A stretch of DNA of 5,989 nt from assembly GCA_025999315.1 (NCBI GenBank), contig BNXD01000074.1:1-5989 (forward strand), in the 5' to 3' direction. The notes beneath the pieces are model-generated. The model worked only from the letters and a program-made list of their open reading frames with translations, did no database searches and was not told where the DNA came from. Shown piece by piece: positions 1 through 5,249 of the stretch. The stretch is from Bacteroidia bacterium (GTDB taxonomy: Bacteria > Bacteroidota > Bacteroidia > Bacteroidales > Rikenellaceae). The translations under genes were made by a program, and so were the position numbers. Positions within the stretch are counted from its first letter, which is position 1. The number at the start of each line of letters is the position of its first letter.

Positions 1-100
1 CCAATTGGTCGGGAAATTCGGTTTTCATCGCTTTGATGGCCTGCTCCATTGTCTCGGGAGCCAGCGTTGCCCTGTAGTCTGACGGACGATAAAGTTTCAT
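1..100 (-). CDS. asnA: Probable aspartate--ammonia ligase (AsnA), N-terminal fragment
   Basis: Only the first 33 codons are in the window; the gene runs off the left edge. It starts at the ATG at 98-100 and reads MKLYRPSDY..., followed by a helix-like stretch ending AIKAMKTEFPDQL. From memory this matches the start of Bacteroides AsnA, where a Pro-x-x-Tyr-x-x-x-Leu segment is followed by a helix with a Gly/Ala-Ile-Lys-x-Ile/Met-Lys-x-x-Phe pattern. AsnA makes asparagine from aspartate, ammonia and ATP in the cytoplasm. That fits its place just downstream of the ammonium transporter gene on the same strand, 89 bases away with a hairpin in between. The leader is A-rich with no clear Shine-Dalgarno. 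The catalytic residues lie outside the window, so the call rests on a short N-terminus and on context. Confidence 0.6.
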   Translation of the reverse strand, partial: MKLYRPSDYRATLAPETMEQAIKAMKTEFPDQL

Positions 101-134
101 GGTTTGATATTTTTAGTTAATTATTTTACGGTAA

Positions 135-180
135 TTTTCCGCAGCGGCCGTGCCGTTGTCGTGTCGGCCGCTGCGGAAAA
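135..180 (-). terminator. Perfect 16-bp hairpin after amtB
   Basis: Arms at 135-150 and 165-180 are exact reverse complements, with a 14-base loop. The stem is very GC-rich apart from four T:A pairs at its base. It begins 10 bases past the amtB stop, so a terminator or 3'-end-protecting hairpin for the glnK-amtB transcript is the simplest reading. However, the arms run TTTTCC...GGAAAA on both strands, so the 3' arm ends in A rather than in a U tract. That is not a textbook intrinsic terminator. It could also attenuate read-through into asnA, or act as a protein-binding palindrome. Confidence 0.45.
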
Positions 181-189
181 ATATTTTTG

Positions 190-1647
190 TTATTCGTTGT
201 CGTTGTAAGCGAACTCGCCGTGCTGCGAGATGTCCAGACCGATGGCCTCGGACTCGCGACCGACCCTCAGGCCCACGAGCTTGTCGACAAGCAAGAAGAG
301 CAGCCAGGTCATTATGGCGCTGAAGACCACTGCAGCCACGTTGACGAAGACCTGCACTCCGAGCTGGTGCCAGTCGCCATACAGAGCGCCCTGCTGGCCA
401 CCTGCTCCGGTAACGAATTGAGTTGCAAAGACTCCGGTCAAAATTGCACCGACAAAACCACCCACCCCGTGCACGCCGAAAGCGTCGAGCGAGTCGTCAT
501 ATCCGGCTTTGGGTTTGATGAGAGCCACAAAGATATAACAAACGATCGCGGATACCAAACCGATGAAGATCGCGCCCATTGCGTCGACCGTACCGGCGGC
601 GGGGGTTATGGCCACCAGACCTGCCACCACGCCCGTACAGATACCGACCACCGAAGGCTTTCTGTTGAATATCCACTCGAGAGACATCCACGCCACGGCC
701 GCCACGGCTGTCGCCACATGGGTCACCAGGAAGGCGTTGGCTGCCAGACCGTCGGCTGCCAGGCCGCTGCCGGCGTTGAAACCGAACCATCCCAGCCACA
801 GCAGAGCGGCGCCAATGACCACAAACGGAACGTTGTGCGGAGTGATGGGCTGTCCGCCCGGCTTGTAGGCTTTGCGTCGACCGAGCATCAGCGCCATTAT
901 GAGCGCCGAAACACCGGCGTTGATGTGGACCACCGTACCTCCTGCGAAGTCTATGGCGCCCATCTCGCCCATCCAGCCGCCGCCCCAGACCCAGTGGGCC
1001 ATCGGGTTGTAGACCACCAGCGACCACAGAACGGTGAAGAGCAGAAAGCCCGAGAATTTGATCCTCTCGGCGAATGCGCCGACTATCAGAGCCGGGGTGA
1101 TCACGGCGAACATACACTGGAACAGCACGAAGAGCGTCTCGGGAATGTTGCCCGTGGTGAGCGTGTCGAGCGTTATGCCATGCAGGAACATCTTGTCGAA
1201 ACCGCCTATCAGAGCGCCCCAGAAACTGCCGCCGCTACCGTCCGCGGCGGGCATCAGGCTCGTGCCGAAGACCATGCTGTAGCCGATGACAATCCACTCG
1301 ATGCTGATGACGGCCGTGATGGCCAGGCACTGCATCATGATGCTCAGAACGTTTTTGCGCCGCACCAGACCGCCGTAGAAGAAGGCCAGACCGGGGATGG
1401 TCATCAGCATCACCAGGATGGTGGCCACCAGTATCCACGCCGTATTGCCGCTGTCCAGCGTCGGCGCCGCCTCTTCGATCTCTGCCGCCACGGCAGCCGT
1501 TTCGGCCACAAGCGCGTCGGATGAGGCGATGACCGCCTCGGTCGGCACAGCGTCGGCAAGAGCGACGTCCTGCGCCTTGAGGGCTGCCGGGCTGAACAAC
1601 ATCAGCCCTGCAGCCATTGCATATATAATAAGATGTCTTGTTTTCAT
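190..1647 (-). CDS. amtB: Ammonium transporter AmtB with signal peptide
   Basis: This 485-residue protein is an inner-membrane Amt/Mep/Rh ammonium channel. A signal peptide spans residues 1-25, with a probable cut after Ala25 in LKA-Q. An Ala/Glu-rich stretch to about residue 66 follows, then the eleven-helix Amt core. Key residues are in place (E. coli AmtB numbers in brackets): the phenylalanine gate F176/F180 (F103/F107), D233 (D160) and H241 (H168) in DFAGGTVVH, W287/F290 (W212/F215) in GWFGFNAGS, and the second pore histidine H393 (H318) in VHGVGG. The C-terminal tail (GLRVG..., E..GLD...HGEFAY) is the usual GlnK-interacting tail. The ATG at 1645-1647 is chosen because it gives a complete signal peptide. 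It lies 31 bases after the glnK stop, so the two genes almost certainly form one operon and GlnK gates this channel. Confidence 0.96.
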   Translation of the reverse strand: MKTRHLIIYAMAAGLMLFSPAALKAQDVALADAVPTEAVIASSDALVAETAAVAAEIEEAAPTLDSGNTAWILVATILVMLMTIPGLAFFYGGLVRRKNVLSIMMQCLAITAVISIEWIVIGYSMVFGTSLMPAADGSGGSFWGALIGGFDKMFLHGITLDTLTTGNIPETLFVLFQCMFAVITPALIVGAFAERIKFSGFLLFTVLWSLVVYNPMAHWVWGGGWMGEMGAIDFAGGTVVHINAGVSALIMALMLGRRKAYKPGGQPITPHNVPFVVIGAALLWLGWFGFNAGSGLAADGLAANAFLVTHVATAVAAVAWMSLEWIFNRKPSVVGICTGVVAGLVAITPAAGTVDAMGAIFIGLVSAIVCYIFVALIKPKAGYDDSLDAFGVHGVGGFVGAILTGVFATQFVTGAGGQQGALYGDWHQLGVQVFVNVAAVVFSAIMTWLLFLLVDKLVGLRVGRESEAIGLDISQHGEFAYNDNE

Positions 1648-1678
1648 CGCAGTTGAATTTCAATTACAGGGCGTCGCC

Positions 1679-2041
1679 CTACTTCGTTTTCGCTTTCTCC
1701 TTGTTGTAGAGCGACTCGTCGCCCACTTCGCCCGTACGGATGCGGACGCTCTGATCGACCGGCGAGATGAATATGCGCCCGTCGCCGCTCTCGCCCGTAA
1801 AGGCCGTCTTGCGGATGGCCTCCACCGAACGGTCGACATTCTGGTCGCGCACCACGAACGAGATGAAAACCCGGGCTATCGTGTTGACATCATAGGCTAT
1901 ACCCCGGAAGATAAGCCCCTGTTTGGCGTCGCCCTGCCCGTTGACGTCCCACCACGACAGAAAATCGATGTCTGCTTCGTGCAGCGCCTGGCGCACGTCC
2001 ATGAATTTGGATTTGCGAATGATCGCTTCTATCTTTTTCAT
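1679..2041 (-). CDS. glnK: PII-family nitrogen regulator (GlnK-like)
   Basis: A 120-residue PII trimer protein, near the family's usual 112. It senses ATP/ADP and 2-oxoglutarate and binds AmtB. The start is MKKIEAII at 2039-2041, matching the family beta-1 strand. The open frame continues upstream to 2095, but those 18 residues lie in a non-coding repeat and are unlike PII. Compared with E. coli GlnK, the nucleotide-site signature TGESGDGRIF (82-91) and R100/R102 of RIRTGE are kept, with R89 for K90. The T-loop is one residue shorter. Tyr50 aligns with the uridylylated Tyr51, and Arg46 with Arg47, which plugs AmtB. Ala39 replaces Gln39 and Arg57 replaces Lys58; both E. coli residues contact 2-oxoglutarate. 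The gene directly precedes amtB. Whether a GlnD exists here to modify Tyr50 cannot be seen. Confidence 0.93.
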   Translation of the reverse strand: MKKIEAIIRKSKFMDVRQALHEADIDFLSWWDVNGQGDAKQGLIFRGIAYDVNTIARVFISFVVRDQNVDRSVEAIRKTAFTGESGDGRIFISPVDQSVRIRTGEVGDESLYNKEKAKTK

Positions 2042-2060
2042 TTTTTTCCGTTTTTTTGTT
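2042..2060 (-). promoter_or_regulatory. A-rich leader before glnK
   Basis: On the coding strand the 19 bases before the glnK ATG are AACAAAAAAACGGAAAAAA. No GGAGG-like site is present. Bacteroidetes commonly start translation with A-rich leaders instead of Shine-Dalgarno pairing, so this supports the ATG at 2039-2041 over the upstream start at 2095. Its role as the ribosome-loading site is inference. Confidence 0.4.
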
Positions 2061-2067
2061 AAGTTGG

Positions 2068-2091
2068 ATTTTCGTCGGACCTCGCACTCAG
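2068..2091 (-). repeat. 24-base intergenic repeat, copy 1 (upstream of glnK)
   Basis: This matches 4365-4388 at 21 of 24 positions in the same orientation. On the minus strand the shared form is CTGAGTG, then a variable five-base patch, then TCCGACGAAAAT. It lies in the glnK leader, 26 bases before the start codon. It could be a regulatory site, part of a dispersed intergenic repeat family, or a trace of duplication. Confidence 0.45.
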
Positions 2092-2134
2092 CCATTGGCC
2101 ACTGGCTGAAAGGCCGGTCCTGAAAAACTGTCTT

Positions 2135-2209
2135 CTACCGCGACCTGTTCTCCCCCCCGCGGGGATTGCGGGCCATCGAGTAGCGATCGACATAAACTGT
2201 GCTCATCAT
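2135..2209 (-). CDS. Possible 24-residue ORF coupled to dapL
   Basis: The frame starts ATGATGAGC; its first ATG overlaps the dapL stop TGA in the ATGA form typical of translational coupling. It encodes 24 residues ending [12 protein letters not shown], then TAG. I do not recognise it as a known family. The support is positional, plus its likeness to a second tiny ORF (5169-5237) that follows the other dapL-like gene and also carries an Asn-Pro-Arg-x-Gly-Glu motif. The CCCCGCGGGG palindrome at 2155-2164 lies inside it, so the conserved element may be an RNA hairpin rather than a peptide. It may well be untranslated 3' sequence. Confidence 0.2.
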   Translation of the reverse strand: MMSTVYVDRYSMARNPRGGENRSR

Positions 2210-3429
2210 AATTTTGTTTTTATTCGTTCTATGGCCTCCTCGACACGCTGTCGCTCGCCGAAAGCCGTCAGTCTCACGAAACCCTCCCCGCTGGGGCCGA
2301 ACCCTACGCCGGGAGTTGCGACCACATTGCACTCGTCGAGCATCCGGTCGAAAAATCCCCACGAAGTGAAGCCCTTTGGGGTGCGCAGCCAGATGTAGGG
2401 AGCATCCTGCCCGCCGAACACCTCGAACCCGTGCCCGCGGAACCCTTCGCGGATGATGGCGGCATTGTTCATGTAGTAATCTACATTCTCCCTCACCTCG
2501 CGTCGCCCCTCGGGCGAGTAGATCGCCTCGGCGGCGCGCTGGACGATGTAGGCCGTGCCGTTGAACTTGGTACACTGGCGACGGTTCCACAACTTGTTCA
2601 GGCTCACCTCGCGTCCGTCGACCTTGACGGTCAGCTCTTTCGGGACCACCGTGCAGCCGCACCTGAGGCCCGTGAATCCGGCCGTCTTGGAGAAACTGCG
2701 GAACTCGACCGCCACCTTTCGTGCCCCTTCGATCTCGTAGATCGAGTGGGGAACATCCTCGCCCGTGATGAACGCCTCGTAGGCGGCGTCGAACAATATC
2801 AGCGAACCGTTTTGGAGAGCATAATCGACCCAAAGCTTCAACTCGCTGCGGGTCAAGGTCGTACCCGTGGGATTGTTGGGATAGCAGAGGTAGATCACAT
2901 CGGGCCTCGTCTCGGGCAGCGCGGGGATAAAACCCCTCTCCTGCAGACAGGGCAGATAGACGATCCTGCTCCAGCCTGCGTCGGTGAGCTCTCCTGCGCG
3001 GCCTCCCATGACGTTCGAGTCGACATAGACCGGATAGACCGGGTCGGTCAGGGCCACCACGTTGTCTACGCCCAGTATGTCGCCGAAGTTGCCCAGATCG
3101 CTCTTGGCGCCGTCGCTGATGAACACCTCGTCAGCCTCGAGCTTCACCCCCCTGGGGGCAAAGTCGTGCTCGATGATGGTACGTCTGAGAAAATCATATC
3201 CCTGTTCGGGACCGTAACCGCGAAAAGTCGCCGCCACAGCCTGTTCGTCCACCGCCCGGTGCAACGCCTCGACAACCGAGGGGGTCAGCGGCCGGGTAAC
3301 ATCTCCGATCCCGAGGCTGATGACATCGGCTTTGGGATTGGCCGCCTTGTAGGCTGCAACTCTGCGCGCTATCTCCGAGAAGAGATAACTCTCGGGCAGC
3401 TTGACATAATTCTCATTGATACGTACCAT
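2206..3429 (-). CDS. dapL: LL-diaminopimelate aminotransferase (DapL)
   Basis: A 407-residue fold-type I PLP aminotransferase of the usual DapL length. It transfers an amino group from glutamate to tetrahydrodipicolinate, giving LL-2,6-diaminopimelate in one step and bypassing the succinylase and acetylase routes. The N-terminus ([17 protein letters not shown], residues 1-17) is the characteristic DapL opening and fixes the ATG at 3427-3429. Active-site landmarks are YPNNPTG with Asn186, Asp214 and Tyr217 in FDAAYEAF, the Schiff-base Lys248 in SFSK, the phosphate-binding Arg256 in GLRCG, and the C-terminal substrate-carboxylate Arg386 in GFVRLTAF. It follows dapF by 23 bases, so the two are very likely co-transcribed and act at consecutive steps of meso-diaminopimelate and lysine synthesis. 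A divergent relative is encoded at 5250-5989. Confidence 0.95.
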   Translation of the reverse strand: MVRINENYVKLPESYLFSEIARRVAAYKAANPKADVISLGIGDVTRPLTPSVVEALHRAVDEQAVAATFRGYGPEQGYDFLRRTIIEHDFAPRGVKLEADEVFISDGAKSDLGNFGDILGVDNVVALTDPVYPVYVDSNVMGGRAGELTDAGWSRIVYLPCLQERGFIPALPETRPDVIYLCYPNNPTGTTLTRSELKLWVDYALQNGSLILFDAAYEAFITGEDVPHSIYEIEGARKVAVEFRSFSKTAGFTGLRCGCTVVPKELTVKVDGREVSLNKLWNRRQCTKFNGTAYIVQRAAEAIYSPEGRREVRENVDYYMNNAAIIREGFRGHGFEVFGGQDAPYIWLRTPKGFTSWGFFDRMLDECNVVATPGVGFGPSGEGFVRLTAFGERQRVEEAIERIKTKL

Positions 3430-3452
3430 AATTCAAAGAACTTTATCTATTA

Positions 3453-4298
3453 TTATACAAACAAATCTCCCTCGAAAACCATCGTGGCCCCGCCGGTCAT
3501 GTAGACGTGGTCGGTCGCCGGGTCCCACTCTATCAGCAGGTCGCCCCCCAGCAGGTGGACCGTAGCCCGGCGGTCGGACAGGCCGTTGAGCGCCGCGGCG
3601 ACCAGCGTTGCGCACGCCCCGGTGCCGCAGGCCATCGTCTCGCCGGCCCCGCGCTCCCACACCCTCATCCGAAGGCTGTCGGCGGCCTCCCGCCTGACAA
3701 ACTCGACGTTGATCCGCTGGGGAAACATCTCATGGAGCTCGATGGCGCGACCCGTGCGCGGAAGGTCCAGATGCTCGACATCGTCCACAAAGATCACAGC
3801 GTGCGGGTTGCCCATCGAGACGCAGGTTATCCTGTAAATCTCGCCATCGATCTCGAGCGGGTAGTCAACCACCCTCTCTCCCTTCGCGCCCGGCGCTTCG
3901 ACTGGGATCAGCCCGGGCCTGAGCTCCGGGGCCCCCATGTCGACCCTCACCGAACTGACCCTGCCGTCTTCGCCGACGGTCAGATCGAGGATCTTGATGC
4001 CGGCCAGCGTCTCGAGCGTGATCGTGCGCTTGTCGGTCAACCCTTTGTCGTAGACATACTTGCCTATACACCGTGAAGCGTTGCCGCACATTTGCGCCTC
4101 ACTTCCGTCGCTGTTGAACATCCTCATGCGGAAATCGGCCTTCCCGGAGGGGCATATGAGCACCAATCCATCCGAACCCACACCGAAATGTCTGTCGCTG
4201 ACCTTGACGGCAAGCTCAGAAGGGTTGGCGATCTCCCCTTTCGTGCAATCGACATATACATAGTCGTTGCCTGCGCCGTGCATCTTTGTGAACCTCAT
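3453..4298 (-). CDS. dapF: Diaminopimelate epimerase (DapF)
   Basis: This 281-residue cytoplasmic, cofactor-independent epimerase converts LL-diaminopimelate to the meso form, used in peptidoglycan and as the last precursor of lysine. It opens with [17 protein letters not shown], the standard family start. Both catalytic cysteines are present: Cys71 in [14 protein letters not shown], and Cys224 in [16 protein letters not shown]. Other family markers are the GVGSDG block near residue 41, [13 protein letters not shown] at 161-173, and NVEFV at 197-201. No segment is missing. It sits immediately upstream of dapL, whose product is its substrate. The preceding 86-base gap contains a strong hairpin, suggesting that dapF-dapL begins a separate unit from the membrane protein gene, although no clear promoter is visible. 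Confidence 0.96.
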   Translation of the reverse strand: MRFTKMHGAGNDYVYVDCTKGEIANPSELAVKVSDRHFGVGSDGLVLICPSGKADFRMRMFNSDGSEAQMCGNASRCIGKYVYDKGLTDKRTITLETLAGIKILDLTVGEDGRVSSVRVDMGAPELRPGLIPVEAPGAKGERVVDYPLEIDGEIYRITCVSMGNPHAVIFVDDVEHLDLPRTGRAIELHEMFPQRINVEFVRREAADSLRMRVWERGAGETMACGTGACATLVAAALNGLSDRRATVHLLGGDLLIEWDPATDHVYMTGGATMVFEGDLFV

Positions 4299-4321
4299 TT
4301 ACGATAGTTTTATGACCTGTC

Positions 4322-4369
4322 AAAATTTGATTTTTCCGGAGCAGACCTGCCCCGGAAAAATCAAATTTT
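4322..4369. terminator. Perfect 18-bp hairpin, likely terminator after the barrel gene
   Basis: Arms at 4322-4339 and 4352-4369 are exact reverse complements with a 12-base loop. Within the loop, GCAG at 4341-4344 and CTGC at 4347-4350 are also complementary. It begins 15 bases past the stop codon of the outer-membrane protein gene. On the minus strand the 3' arm ends in TTTT, giving a short U-run, so it fits an intrinsic terminator of that gene. Its A/T-flanked symmetry would also look similar from the other strand. The CCGGAAAAA base of the stem recalls the CGGAAAA of the hairpin after amtB. Confidence 0.6.
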
Positions 4370-4388
4370 CGTCGGAGGTCACACTCAG
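4365..4388 (-). repeat. 24-base intergenic repeat, copy 2 (end of barrel gene)
   Basis: This matches 2068-2091 at 21 of 24 positions; the three differences fall in the central five-base patch. Here the TGA within the repeat is the stop codon of the outer-membrane protein gene (4385-4387), and the other end runs into the terminator hairpin arm. In copy 1 the same sequence lies in a leader without a known coding role. Confidence 0.45.
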
Positions 4389-5119
4389 AATGTTATGCCG
4401 AACACCAGGTGGGCGTCGTCCGTCGCCGGAGAAAATATCACCTGAGCGAACACCGGCAGGCTGAACTTGTCGGTTATGGTGATCTCCCTGGCGGCCTTGA
4501 GCGCTAAACTGGTTACGCAGAAGTCTTTGTCTGCGGGAGTGTAGCAGGATGCCCAGGGCGAGATGCCGATGCTTGCCGTGCAGTCCACGTCCTTGACCTT
4601 GAAGTCATAACCGGCCTCGAAGTAGGACGAGTAGAGCTGTTTGTCGTCCGCGCCACGGTCGGCCTTGCCTGCCAGCATCGTGCTCCAGCTCAGCGACAGA
4701 GGGAACGACTCGCCGAAACCGTAGCTCACCGTAGCCTCGAGGATATGTCCGCCCTGTATGGTCCCGAGCAGGGGATCAACCTGGTAATCGTACCATTTGG
4801 TGAAGTAGGCAGAACCCTGTCCCTGCCACCAGTAGTCGGTCAGACCCACCGAGAAACCGCCGATGCCGTAACTCAGCGAGAGGTCGAACTCCTTGAATCC
4901 GCTGCCCAGATCGGCGCTGCCCCACGCTCCGAGGCTAACCCCTGCAAGCGAAGCCGTTACGCCGGGCTGCACGCTCAAACCCGTCTGATAAACACCCCTC
5001 CACACATACGAACTGACCACATCGGCCCCTGCCTCTATCTTCACACCACTGTCGTCCTGCGCCTTGACCGTCGTTGCCATGGCGAACATTACAGCCGCCA
5101 AATATACTAACTTTTTCAT
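4385..5119 (-). CDS. Small outer-membrane beta-barrel protein, TorF/Gcw_chp-like
   Basis: A 244-residue exported protein. A signal peptide covers residues 1-20, with a cut expected at VKA-Q. The mature chain is built of short amphipathic strands rich in Gly, Ser, Tyr and Trp and ends in Phe (HLVFGITF), as expected for a barrel recognised by the BAM machinery. Near the mature N-terminus it has ADVVSSYVWRGVYQTG, which resembles the start of the TorF/Gcw_chp (TIGR02001) putative porins: an Asp, then Ser-x-Tyr-x-Trp-Arg-Gly. Porins of that family are often encoded next to glnK-amtB in proteobacteria; here glnK-amtB lies two genes downstream. A role in passing ammonium or other small solutes across the outer membrane is inference. 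The family assignment is moderate; the outer-membrane location is more secure. Confidence 0.75.
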   Translation of the reverse strand: MKKLVYLAAVMFAMATTVKAQDDSGVKIEAGADVVSSYVWRGVYQTGLSVQPGVTASLAGVSLGAWGSADLGSGFKEFDLSLSYGIGGFSVGLTDYWWQGQGSAYFTKWYDYQVDPLLGTIQGGHILEATVSYGFGESFPLSLSWSTMLAGKADRGADDKQLYSSYFEAGYDFKVKDVDCTASIGISPWASCYTPADKDFCVTSLALKAAREITITDKFSLPVFAQVIFSPATDDAHLVFGITF

Positions 5120-5168
5120 GATTTTAAGTTTTTTGGTTTACACTATTTTGTCTGTTTGCCTGTCGCTG

Positions 5169-5237
5169 TCATTTGTAATATTCCCCCCGGCGGGGGTTTC
5201 CCTTGCAGGCGTCGAGGGTGTCTACATGTGTTTTCAT
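5169..5237 (-). CDS. Possible 22-residue ORF after the dapL-like gene
   Basis: The frame starts at the ATG at 5235-5237, 12 bases past the stop of the dapL-like gene, and ends in TGA at 5169-5171. It encodes 22 residues ending GNPRRGEYYK. Its position and its Asn-Pro-Arg-x-Gly-Glu motif match the tiny ORF after dapL (2135-2209); both also have Val-Asp six or seven residues before the motif. A C-run/G-run pair at 5183-5196 could fold as a short hairpin. It is not a recognised family, and may be a conserved RNA element or a remnant of duplicated flanking DNA. The rest of the gap (5120-5168) shows only an A-rich leader before the barrel gene. Confidence 0.2.
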   Translation of the reverse strand: MKTHVDTLDACKGNPRRGEYYK

Positions 5238-5249
5238 GGTCTTGTAGTA

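Noticed and set aside
187..1524. Plus-strand 445-codon open frame opposite amtB
   Set aside because: It lies antisense to an unmistakable amtB, its composition (His, Gln, Asp and Arg-rich) is typical of a GC-biased shadow frame, and it has no recognisable domain.
2042..2095. 18-residue N-terminal extension of glnK
   Set aside because: It spans the 24-base repeat and the A-rich leader, and PII proteins begin at the MKKIEAII strand.
2088..2109. 7-bp stem with 8-base loop between dapL and glnK
   Set aside because: The stem is short with no U tract, and is weak compared with the other two hairpins; it could arise by chance.
2431..3504. Plus-strand 357-codon open frame opposite dapL
   Set aside because: It lies antisense to an intact dapL with all catalytic residues; the frame is open because of third-position GC bias.
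3507..4076. Plus-strand 189-codon open frame opposite dapF
   Set aside because: It is the complement of conserved DapF coding sequence, with no domain or leader of its own.
4303..4329. TTGACA-like box upstream of dapF as a promoter
   Set aside because: No suitably spaced -10 element follows, and Bacteroidetes primary promoters use a different consensus.
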